From the NCBI GenBank assembly GCA_036506275.1, contig DASXSB010000098.1:1-54664 (forward strand): a stretch of DNA of 54,664 nucleotides, read 5' to 3'. The notes under the pieces were generated by a model, which saw nothing but the letters and a program-made list of their open reading frames with translations, was not told the DNA's origin and made no database searches. The position numbers were made by a program, and so were the translations under genes. This document shows positions 16,057 through 23,985 of the stretch, one piece after another. Origin of the DNA: DASXSB01 sp036506275 (GTDB taxonomy: Bacteria; Methylomirabilota; Methylomirabilia; Rokubacteriales; CSP1-6). Numbering within the stretch: the stretch's first letter is position 1; every line of letters begins with the position of its first letter.

Positions 16057-17229
16057 TTAGCGGGGCGGCGCCCCGGCCTGGGAGTCGGGCGCCTCCGCGA
16101 TCTTGAGCTCGACGTTTTTGTGCTCGCGATTGCGGACGATCTCCAGCTTGATCGTCCGCCCGACCTCGGCGTCGGCGGAGAGCCGCTGCAAGTGGTGGTA
16201 GTCCTCCACCGGCGTTCCCTCGAACTTCACGATCACGTCGTTCTGCGACAGTCCGGCGGCGGCGGCGGGGCTTCCGGGATAGACGCGGGCGACGACGGCG
16301 CCTTTCGTGTCTCGCACGCCCAGTGACTCGGCGAGCTCGCGGGTGAGCGGCTGCATGGAAACGCCGATCCATCCGCGCGTCACCTTGCCGCGGTCGATGA
16401 GCTGACCGGTCACGCGCTTGACCATGTTGGCGGGGATGGCGAACCCGATGCCCTGTCCGGTGGCGACGATGGCGGTGTTGATCCCGATGACCTCGCCCCG
16501 GAGGTTCACGAGGGGCCCGCCGGAGTTCCCGGGATTGATCGACGCGTCCGTCTGGATGAAGTTCTCGTAGGTGGCGATGCCGACGTCGGCACGACCGACC
16601 GCGCTCACCACGCCCACCGTCACCGTCTGGTCGAGACCGAATGGATTGCCGATCGCGATCGCCCATTCACCCACGCGCAGCGCATCGGAGTTGCCGAGGG
16701 CGGCCACCGTCAGCTCGCTGTCGGGATCGAAGCGGATCACGGCGAGGTCTGTCTTCGGATCGACGCCGATGATCCGTCCGCGGAACTCTTGCTTGGAGGA
16801 CAGCCGCACGGTGACGGCGTCGGCGCCCCGCACCACGTGGTAGTTGGTGAGGACGTAGCCGCGCTTGTCGATGATCACGCCCGAGCCGAGGCCCGGCTGC
16901 CGGAACTCTTCCTGCCGGCCCGAGCCCCGCCGTCCGAAGAACTGATCGAAGAAGTCCTTGAAGAAGGGGTCGTCGGAGAAGGGCCCGGGTATCACCGGTG
17001 GGCGTCCGGAGTGGGACACCTGGACCGTCCCGATGTTGACCACGGCCGGGCGGACCCGCTCGGCCACCCCCACGAAGGCCGACTGGAGGGCGTCGGCCGT
17101 GCCCAGGGGGGAGGGGGGTGGTGTGGGCGCCGGGCGGGAGGGCCAGACCGCCCGCACTCCGAAGCCAGCGGCGGCAAACGCTAAAAGGGCGATGACGAGC
17201 AGGCCGGTACGGGCCGTGCGAGGGGTCAT
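16057..17229 (-). CDS. HtrA/Deg-type serine protease with one PDZ domain
   Basis: This 390-residue protein has an N-terminal signal anchor (about 8-28), a Pro-rich linker, and a trypsin-like domain with the triad H131 (NYHVV), D161 (KTDLAV) and S236 (GNSGGPL). A single PDZ domain covers about 275-375. One PDZ and a membrane anchor place it with DegS/HtrA-like quality-control proteases acting in the periplasm on misfolded envelope proteins. The FFKDFFDQFFG stretch is typical of the family's N-terminal regulatory loop. It is divergent from the polysaccharide operon, sharing a 131-base promoter region. Confidence 0.93.
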   Translation of the reverse strand: MTPRTARTGLLVIALLAFAAAGFGVRAVWPSRPAPTPPPSPLGTADALQSAFVGVAERVRPAVVNIGTVQVSHSGRPPVIPGPFSDDPFFKDFFDQFFGRRGSGRQEEFRQPGLGSGVIIDKRGYVLTNYHVVRGADAVTVRLSSKQEFRGRIIGVDPKTDLAVIRFDPDSELTVAALGNSDALRVGEWAIAIGNPFGLDQTVTVGVVSAVGRADVGIATYENFIQTDASINPGNSGGPLVNLRGEVIGINTAIVATGQGIGFAIPANMVKRVTGQLIDRGKVTRGWIGVSMQPLTRELAESLGVRDTKGAVVARVYPGSPAAAAGLSQNDVIVKFEGTPVEDYHHLQRLSADAEVGRTIKLEIVRNREHKNVELKIAEAPDSQAGAPPR

Positions 17230-17300
17230 CGACCCACCCCCCGGGCCCCTGGGGCGAAGTGGGAACGACGTGGGCTCCGGGCGCCAAATGTCCAGGAAAC

Positions 17301-17367
17301 TATTGCAAACGTGTGCCTATTTCCTTGACCCAAAATCGCTGAAAAAGAGAAAATGCCATATTGCAAA
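17301..17367. repeat. 9-base direct repeat TATTGCAAA flanking the EPS promoter
   Basis: TATTGCAAA occurs at 17301-17309 and again at 17359-17367, a spacing of 58 bases. The second copy overlaps the TTG start of the polysaccharide export gene. The whole 17290-17370 stretch is markedly AT-richer than its surroundings. The pair could be operator half-sites, but could also be chance in an AT-rich island. Confidence 0.4.
17325..17354 (+). promoter_or_regulatory. Candidate promoter of the polysaccharide operon
   Basis: TTGACC, an 18-base spacer and GAAAAT. The predicted start lies at about the TTG start codon (17361). The -10 is weak, but this is the only promoter-like pair in the intergenic region. 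Confidence 0.3.
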
Positions 17368-18935
17368 AAGTTTCCCCGGCCGTTAATCTGGTCGCTTTTG
17401 CGCGCAAGGCGGTCTGTCTCGTTTTGACGGCGTCGCTGCTGGCGCCGTCCGTCACGATCGCTCAACAATCGTCGCCTTCCCCGACACCTGCCATCACGCC
17501 GGCAACCCCGGCGCCGACCACGCGACCCGACGTCATGTCTCCGATCTCGGCTCCCCGGGTCAATCCCGGCCCCGATTACCGTCTCGGCCCCGGCGACCTC
17601 CTCGAAATCCAGATCACCGGTCGCGTCGACATCACGCGCCAGCAGATCACCGTGGACCTCGACGGCCGCGTGAACATTCCCCCCATCGGCGCCGTCGACG
17701 TGGGCGGCCTGCCGTTGCTGGAAGCGCACCGGCGCATCGTCGAACGCGCGCGGGCGCTGCTGCGTTACGCCGACATCTCCGTGACCGTTCTCGCCCCGCG
17801 CACGTTCGAGGTCGTGCTCTCGGGCGAGGTCCAGCGCCCGGGCGCCATTCTCGCGTCGGCGACCCGGCGTGTCCACGAGCTGATCCAGTCCGCGGGCGGA
17901 ATCACTCCCTCCGGAAGCTGGCGCCGCGTCACGGTATCGCGAAAAGGGATTCAACGCCAGATCGATCTCCTCGAATTCGAGCTTCGCGGCGACCTTTCCC
18001 AGAATCCGGCTGTGGAAGAGGACATGACGATCTACATTCCGCCGCGTGCGGGAACGGTAACCCTGGCCGGCGCGGTGCGGCGCCCGGGCGAATACGAGGT
18101 TCACCCGAGCGGTTCCCTCTCGGAGTTGCTCGAGCTGACGGGCGGCCTCACCCAGGGCGCGGCGCCCGCGGAGGCGCGGCTCACGCGGGTGGGGCCGGAA
18201 GGGCGCAAGGAGACGACGTCGGTCGATCTCGCGAACGCGCTCGGCACCTCCACCGATCTCACCCTCAAGCCCGGCGATCTTCTCTTCGTCCCGTCGCTCA
18301 CGGTGCTCCAGGACGTGGTGGAGCTGCGCGGCGCATTCAACGGGACGACCGACTCCAGCAAGACCACCACCGCCGGCAAGCCGACCATCGTCCAGCGCTT
18401 CGAGCTGGCGCGCGGTGAGCGCGTGCGCGACTTCGTCTTCAAGGCGGGGGGAGCGGCTGCCTTCGCCGACCTTCGCCAGGCGTTCGTGGAGCGCGTGGGC
18501 ACGGCGGGACCGCGGCAGCGCATCCCCATCGATCTCCACCAGCTCCTCGTGGAGAAGGACGAGACGCAGAACGTCGTTCTCGACAACGGTGACGTGTTCA
18601 CGCTCCCCGTGATCGAGGACAAGGTCTACGTCGTGGGCGAGGTGAAGACGCCGGGGCCGGTGGATTTCCGGCCGGATTTCACGCCCCGCGAGTACGTGAC
18701 GGTGGCGGGCGGTCCCGGCGTGCGCGCGAAGGTCGCCAACACCACGGTCACCTTCCGCAACGGCCGCACCTACGCGATGGCGGAGGCGCCACCCCTGGAG
18801 CCGGGAGCGGTGGTGACGGTGCCCGAGGTATCGGTGCGCTGGTGGCAGGACTACGTCTACATCGCGCAGGTGATCACGAGCCTGGCCAGCGCCTACACCG
18901 GCTTCTACATCCTCTTCAACGGCACCCTGAAATAG
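17361..18935 (+). CDS. Polysaccharide export protein (OPX/Wza-like, SLBB domains)
   Basis: This 524-residue exported protein opens the polysaccharide operon. Start is TTG 17361; the frame is closed just upstream, and later starts would remove the signal peptide (hydrophobic residues about 15-30, ending TIAQQ). After a Pro/Thr linker comes a polysaccharide export domain (YRLGPGDLLEIQITG, about 70-165), then several SLBB segments (for example VVLSGEVQRPG, VTLAGAVRRPG, VYVVGEVKTPG). A C-terminal hydrophobic helix (about 500-520) may span the outer membrane as in Wza. It would form the outer-membrane exit channel working with the autokinase at 20888. Confidence 0.9.
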   Translation: MQKVSPAVNLVAFARKAVCLVLTASLLAPSVTIAQQSSPSPTPAITPATPAPTTRPDVMSPISAPRVNPGPDYRLGPGDLLEIQITGRVDITRQQITVDLDGRVNIPPIGAVDVGGLPLLEAHRRIVERARALLRYADISVTVLAPRTFEVVLSGEVQRPGAILASATRRVHELIQSAGGITPSGSWRRVTVSRKGIQRQIDLLEFELRGDLSQNPAVEEDMTIYIPPRAGTVTLAGAVRRPGEYEVHPSGSLSELLELTGGLTQGAAPAEARLTRVGPEGRKETTSVDLANALGTSTDLTLKPGDLLFVPSLTVLQDVVELRGAFNGTTDSSKTTTAGKPTIVQRFELARGERVRDFVFKAGGAAAFADLRQAFVERVGTAGPRQRIPIDLHQLLVEKDETQNVVLDNGDVFTLPVIEDKVYVVGEVKTPGPVDFRPDFTPREYVTVAGGPGVRAKVANTTVTFRNGRTYAMAEAPPLEPGAVVTVPEVSVRWWQDYVYIAQVITSLASAYTGFYILFNGTLK

Positions 18936-18936
18936 C

Positions 18937-19743
18937 ATGTACGAAGCGTACTGGGGTCTCGCGGAGCCGCCGTTCAACAACTCGCCGAACCCGAAATTCT
19001 TCTATCTCTCCCCCGAGCACGAGGAAGCGCTCGTGCGCCTCGTCTACACCGTGCGCCACCGCAAGGGCTGCGCGATGCTGACGGGCGAGTACGGGTGCGG
19101 CAAGACGACGCTGTCCCGCGCGCTCATCCAGCGGCTGGAAGCGGAGCGGTACGAGATCGCGCTCCTCACGAACGCGAGCTGGAGCCCGCTCGATTTCTTG
19201 CGCGAGGTCCTCTACCAGCTCGGCGTGGAGACCCACGACAAGACGAAGCCGGAGCTGCTGCACCAGCTCAACGACGTCTTCTTCCGGAATTTCCAGGCCC
19301 AGCGCGACACCGTGCTCATCGTGGACGAGGCGCAGCTCATCGAGGACGAGGGCGTCCTGGAGGAGCTGCGGCTCCTCATGAACTTCCAGACCGACGATCG
19401 CTTCCTCGTCACCGTGCTCCTGATCGGCTCCCCCGAGCTGATCGGCAGGGTCCGCCGCCTCAAGCACCTCGATCAGCGCATCGCCATCCGCTATCACCTG
19501 AACACCCTCGACAGCGCCCACACCGACGCCTACATCGCCCACCGGCTGCGCATGGCCGGGCGCGAGGTGGCGATCTTCACCGAGGAAGCGATCAAGCTGA
19601 TCTTCGACTTCACGCGAGGCACCCCGCGCGAGATCAACAACCTCTGCGACATCGCGCTCCTCATCGGGTATTCCAAGCGCCTCACCGAGATCGACGAGAA
19701 GGTGATCGCGGAGGTCATCAAGGACGTGGTGGGCGTCGCCTGA
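18937..19743 (+). CDS. ExeA-like AAA+ ATPase of EPS clusters
   Basis: The 268-residue protein starts MYEAYWGLAEPPFNN, as in ExeA/GspA-like and XrtA-associated ATPases. Walker A is GEYGCGKTT (about 50-58), Walker B is VLIVDEAQ, and sensor regions follow near LLIGSPEL. ExeA proteins couple ATP hydrolysis to assembly of envelope complexes. Related ATPases are common in EPS loci, often with an exosortase, but none is present in this window. No peptidoglycan-binding domain is attached here. Its stop overlaps the next gene's ATG. Confidence 0.88.
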   Translation: MYEAYWGLAEPPFNNSPNPKFFYLSPEHEEALVRLVYTVRHRKGCAMLTGEYGCGKTTLSRALIQRLEAERYEIALLTNASWSPLDFLREVLYQLGVETHDKTKPELLHQLNDVFFRNFQAQRDTVLIVDEAQLIEDEGVLEELRLLMNFQTDDRFLVTVLLIGSPELIGRVRRLKHLDQRIAIRYHLNTLDSAHTDAYIAHRLRMAGREVAIFTEEAIKLIFDFTRGTPREINNLCDIALLIGYSKRLTEIDEKVIAEVIKDVVGVA

Positions 19744-20849
19744 TGGTTCGCATGAGCGACCTGATCCGTGGCACCGTTCCCGCCGCGCCGCGCCCGGCCC
19801 CGCCCCGCGAGGCACCGCGACCGAAGGCCGAGGAAACGGGCGACGCCCCCGGTGCCGAGGAGGCCGCGCGGGAGGCGGTTCGCTATCGCGCGCTCGAGCA
19901 GCTCAAGCAACCGCGGCCGGCGCCGGAGACGCCGCCCGTCCGCGAGCGCGAGTCCGCGGTATCCCCCGCCGGGGGGGCGGCGGCGCTGTTCACGGAATTC
20001 CAGGTCTTCTTGACGGGCTTGCGGCCGCTCGCACGCTCCGGGGAGGCTTTCCCGTGGACGGAGGCCCAGACGGTCCTCGCCCGCGTGATCGTGGCCCTCG
20101 AGCAATCGCCCCAGCTCTTCTGGATCGCGGCCAATCCCGCGCCGCCGGCCGAGGGCGACTACCTCGCCTTTCATCACGCGCAGGTGGCGGTGCTCTCGCT
20201 GCAGGTGGCGCGGAATCTCGGCTACGACCGCGCGCGCCTCGTTCACCTCGGTCTCGCGGGCACGCTCATCGACGTCGGGCTCTGGCAGGTGCCCGACGGC
20301 ATCGTGCGCCGCGCCGACCATCTCTCCGCCGAGGAGCAAGCGCTCTACCAGTCGCATCCGCGACTGTCGGCGGAGCTCATCCGCAAGTGGGGGCCCCCGT
20401 TCCCCGCCATCGTGGACGCGGTGGTCCAGCACCACGAGCGCGAGCAAGGCCAGGGGTTCCCGCAAGGGCTCGAGGGCGCTGCCATCCACCAGGACGCCAA
20501 GATCCTCGGCATGGTGGACAGCTATGCCACGCTGACGGCGCCGCCGGCGGGCGCCAGCCACCTGGAGCCCCACGAGGTCATCCGGGAGATCGTGCGCTCC
20601 AAGAACGAGTCGTTCTCGGCGCCTCTCGTGAAGGCGCTGCTGGCCGAGATCTCGGTCTTCCCGCCCGGCACCATCGTGCGCCTGAACTCGGGCGAGGTGG
20701 GCCGGGTCGTCGCCGTCAACCGCAACCATCCCCTTCGCCCGCAAGTGGAGGTCGTCACCGACTCGAAAGGGCAAGCGCTGCCGACGCCGCGCGCGCTCGA
20801 CCTCTCGGAGGCGCCGTTCCTCTACATCACGGGTCCCGTCGAGAGCTGA
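19743..20849 (+). CDS. Degenerate HD-GYP domain protein in EPS locus
   Basis: The 368-residue product has a Pro/Ala/charged leader (1-80) and an HD-GYP fold. The usual HDxGK is IDVGL (176-180), so the catalytic His and Lys are lost. H205, H230/H231/E232 and D259 are retained. GYP is GFP at 238-240. A loss of the first metal ligand predicts no cyclic-di-GMP hydrolysis; it could instead bind the nucleotide or regulate the export machine. It overlaps the ExeA-like ATPase gene and precedes the autokinase, which supports a structural or sensory role in polysaccharide export. Confidence 0.8.
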   Translation: MVRMSDLIRGTVPAAPRPAPPREAPRPKAEETGDAPGAEEAAREAVRYRALEQLKQPRPAPETPPVRERESAVSPAGGAAALFTEFQVFLTGLRPLARSGEAFPWTEAQTVLARVIVALEQSPQLFWIAANPAPPAEGDYLAFHHAQVAVLSLQVARNLGYDRARLVHLGLAGTLIDVGLWQVPDGIVRRADHLSAEEQALYQSHPRLSAELIRKWGPPFPAIVDAVVQHHEREQGQGFPQGLEGAAIHQDAKILGMVDSYATLTAPPAGASHLEPHEVIREIVRSKNESFSAPLVKALLAEISVFPPGTIVRLNSGEVGRVVAVNRNHPLRPQVEVVTDSKGQALPTPRALDLSEAPFLYITGPVES

Positions 20850-20887
20850 GCGAGAAGGTCCGTGGTCCCCCGTCCCGAGGCCGGCTG

Positions 20888-23800
20888 ATGGCGCAGTACG
20901 AGATGAACCTCCGGGATTACTGGCTGCTGATCCGACGCCGCCGGCTCGTGATCGGCGCCTCCACCGCGCTCGTCATGGCGCTCAGCTGGTGGTTCGCGCA
21001 GCAGAAGGTTCCCGTGTACCAGGCGACGGCGGCGGTGAAGTTCGAGCAATCGACCTCGATGTCGGGACTGCTCCTCGAGGTCCTCTCCTACAACACCGCC
21101 GACTCCATCGAAACCCAGGCCACGCTCATCAAGAGCTACCCCATCCTGGAAGAGGTGGCGCGGCGGATGGGACGGCTCCCGGAAGGGACGAAGGGACAGG
21201 CCGTTCGGGAGTCGAAGGCGTACACGGCCATCCTCGACGACCTCGGCGCCAAGATCCGGACGACGCGAGTGCCGAGCACGAGCATCCTCGAGATCACGGC
21301 CACCTCCACCAGCCCGCGGGAGGCGCGGGACCTCGCCAACACCGTCGCCGAAACGTACCGCGACTACAACCGCACCAACCGCAACGCGCGCATCACGGAA
21401 GCGCGCAAGTTCATCGAAGGCCAGCTGAAGGACGTCGAAGCGCGCGTGAAGCGCGCGGAAGAGGAAGTGTGGGCGTTCCGGGAGGCGCACCGGGTGATCT
21501 CGCCGGGCGCGGAGTCCACCGTGCTCGTCGCCCTCTTCACGCAGGTGCGGGGGGACATCGAGAAGGCGCGGCAGCAGCGGACCGAGCTCGAGGTGATGCA
21601 GGCGCGGCTGGCCCGGAGCCCGGTCGGCGACATTCACGAGCGCATCTACGTGGACTCCCAGAACCCGGCCATGATGCGGCTGCAAGCGACGCAGACGGAA
21701 TTGCTCCTGGAGCGGAACAACCTCGCCCTCGAGGTCACCGACCAGCATCCGCGCCTGCGCGCCATCGACGATCGGCTGCGCGAGGTGCGGGCGGAGATGC
21801 GGCGCGAGATCGGCGCCCAGATCAACCTCTTGCGCAATCGCGAGGAGATCCTCGAGCGCCAGATGGCCGAGCTGCTCCAGAAGAACCGCGAAGTGCCGGC
21901 GGTGGAGCTGACCCTCCAGCGGCTGCAGCGCGACGCCAAGGTGAACGACGACCTCCTCACCGTGCTCAAGACCAAGCACCAGGAAGCCCTCATCAAGGAA
22001 TCGGAGGGCGTGGAGGAGGTCACGGTCGTGCGGCCGGCCGCCGATCCGCCCGCTCCGGTGGGAGCGGAGACCGTCAACACCGTCCTCGTGGGCGGCATCC
22101 TCGGGCTCTTCGTGGGCCTCGTGCTCGCGTTCATCCAGGAGACGCTCGACACCTCGATCGGCACCATCGAGGACGTGGAGACGTACCTCGAGGTGCCGGT
22201 GCTCGGCATCATCCCGCACATCGACGCCCGCGAGACCGTCCAGCGGCTCATCGAGCGCCGGCCCGCGCTCGCCGAGGTCGACGACGACGCGCTCTCCAGC
22301 CACGCCTTGCTCATCACGCACTTCGATCCGAAATCGCCGGTGGCGGAGGCGTACCGGACGCTGCGCACAAAGGTGCAGTTCGAGTGCGTGGAGCGCCAGG
22401 GCAAGATCCTCGTCGTCACCAGCCCCACGCTCCAGGAGGGCAAGACGACCACGATCGTCAACCTCGCTCTCACCATGGCCCAGAACGGCCAGCGCACGCT
22501 GCTCGTGGGCGCCAACCTGCGCCGGCCCAGCATCCACCGCTTCTTCGGCATCGAGCGCGAGCCCGGCCTCTCCGACATCCTGGTCGGCAACGCGCAGTGG
22601 CGCGACTGCATCCGCACCGTGGCCGACATCCTCATGGGCCGCTTCGAGATGGAAGACGTCATGGCCGCCCCCGGCCTCGACAACCTTCACATCATCGAAG
22701 CGGGGCCGATTCCGGCGAACCCGTCCGAGCTCTTGTCGACGCCGGCCATGGGCCAGTTCCTGCGCGCGGTCCGCGACGATTACGACATCGTCCTCATCGA
22801 CACGCCCCCCGTGCTTCCGGTCACCGACTCCGCGGTGGTGGCGGGGCAGGCCGACGGCGTCGTACTCGTCTACCAGGCGGGGAAGGTGGGCCGTCTCGTG
22901 CTCAAGCGCGCCAAGATCCATCTGGAGTCTGCCCGCGCCAAGGTGTGGGGCGTCGTGCTCAACGATCTCCAGACGGAGATCGCCGCCTACGCCTACACGC
23001 ACTACTACACGCACTACTACGGCGAGGAGACGCGCGACGACGCCCCTCGCGGCCGCATCGCCCGCGCCGTCGACTTCGTCCGCGCCCGCATCGGGAAGAA
23101 GCCGGCGGCGACCACGCCGGACAACGGCGGCGAAGGTGACAACGGCGCTTCGAAAGGCCGCCGGCGGCGGAAGAGCCGTTACAAGAACGTCGGCATGGGA
23201 GTATTCCTCCTCGGCGGCATGCTGGCGACGCTGGGCGCGGCCACGGCGTGGCGGATGGGCCTCATGGCGCCCGACGTCCGCCCGCGCGCGCTCGTGCGCC
23301 ACCGCCTCGACACCCTTCCCGGGCGCGCGCTCCCCACCCGCGGTGACGGCGCGGAACCGCCTCTCGCCGCCGCCGCCCCGCCGCCATCCGCGGCCACCGG
23401 CGCTTCACCGACGCCGGACGTCGACGGCGCGCCGGTGACGACGGGAACCGCTCCGCCGCCCGCCGCTCCTCCGACCACGACCGCGCGCGTGGCGCCCGCG
23501 CCGCTCCGCAAGCCGTCGCCGGTGCGCTTCGCCATCGAGTTCGGGCCGTTCCTGACGGCGGCCGACTCCGAGCGCGTCGAGCGTCAGCTCACGCAGGCCG
23601 GTTATCAAACGGTGCGCTACCGGCAAGAGGCGGGCGGCACCACGCACGCCGTGTTCGTCGAGGACGTGGCGACCGCCGCCGACGCCGACAACATCGTCGC
23701 CACGCTCCGGGAGGAGGGGTTGGGAACCGCTCACGTGGTAGCCCGCTCCGGCGGACTCGCCGTGCGCGTGGGCGAACCGCTCGCGCTCCGGCCCGCCGTG

Positions 23801-23977
23801 CAACTGGCGGAGCGGCTGCGGGCGCTGGGACACAAGGTGCGGATCGCGGCCACACCTGACGCGGCGGTGACGTACGTCATCCGCCACGGCAATTTCGCCG
23901 CGCGAGAGGACGCGGAGGCTACCGGCGCCGAGCTCATGCGTCTAGGCCTCGCCCACGAGATCGTCCGGGTTCGCTGA
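20888..23977 (+). CDS. Wzz/Wzc-type tyrosine autokinase fused to TM helix and SPOR-like domains
   Basis: At 1029 residues this is far longer than usual Wzc proteins (about 700-750). Order: TM1 (19-39), periplasmic Wzz/GNVR coiled coil, TM2 (about 397-416), then a BY-kinase domain with Walker A SPTLQEGKTTT (512-522, K519) and Walker B VLIDTPP. The Walker A' Asp residues are replaced (LLVGANLRRP, G541 and N543). A Tyr cluster (701, 703, 706, 707, 710, 711) normally ends such proteins, but here it is followed by a basic linker, a third TM (about 768-788), a Pro-rich linker and two SPOR-like repeats (about 879-955 and 956-1029). These could bind septal or denuded peptidoglycan. It should control chain length and export. 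Confidence 0.88.
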   Translation: MAQYEMNLRDYWLLIRRRRLVIGASTALVMALSWWFAQQKVPVYQATAAVKFEQSTSMSGLLLEVLSYNTADSIETQATLIKSYPILEEVARRMGRLPEGTKGQAVRESKAYTAILDDLGAKIRTTRVPSTSILEITATSTSPREARDLANTVAETYRDYNRTNRNARITEARKFIEGQLKDVEARVKRAEEEVWAFREAHRVISPGAESTVLVALFTQVRGDIEKARQQRTELEVMQARLARSPVGDIHERIYVDSQNPAMMRLQATQTELLLERNNLALEVTDQHPRLRAIDDRLREVRAEMRREIGAQINLLRNREEILERQMAELLQKNREVPAVELTLQRLQRDAKVNDDLLTVLKTKHQEALIKESEGVEEVTVVRPAADPPAPVGAETVNTVLVGGILGLFVGLVLAFIQETLDTSIGTIEDVETYLEVPVLGIIPHIDARETVQRLIERRPALAEVDDDALSSHALLITHFDPKSPVAEAYRTLRTKVQFECVERQGKILVVTSPTLQEGKTTTIVNLALTMAQNGQRTLLVGANLRRPSIHRFFGIEREPGLSDILVGNAQWRDCIRTVADILMGRFEMEDVMAAPGLDNLHIIEAGPIPANPSELLSTPAMGQFLRAVRDDYDIVLIDTPPVLPVTDSAVVAGQADGVVLVYQAGKVGRLVLKRAKIHLESARAKVWGVVLNDLQTEIAAYAYTHYYTHYYGEETRDDAPRGRIARAVDFVRARIGKKPAATTPDNGGEGDNGASKGRRRRKSRYKNVGMGVFLLGGMLATLGAATAWRMGLMAPDVRPRALVRHRLDTLPGRALPTRGDGAEPPLAAAAPPPSAATGASPTPDVDGAPVTTGTAPPPAAPPTTTARVAPAPLRKPSPVRFAIEFGPFLTAADSERVERQLTQAGYQTVRYRQEAGGTTHAVFVEDVATAADADNIVATLREEGLGTAHVVARSGGLAVRVGEPLALRPAVQLAERLRALGHKVRIAATPDAAVTYVIRHGNFAAREDAEATGAELMRLGLAHEIVRVR

Positions 23978-23985
23978 GCGCCGCC

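Noticed and set aside
17300..17320. Possible sigma-54 site on the minus strand (TGCAAACGTGTGCC)
   Set aside because: The GC to CC distance is one base short of the strict sigma-54 spacing; not called.
20822..23302. 826-codon open frame on the minus strand opposite the autokinase
   Set aside because: It is opposite a well-supported gene; its His/Arg/Leu-rich sequence has no domain and is what GC-rich third-position bias produces on the complementary frame. The same applies to 11073-13142 and 51781-54543 on the minus strand.
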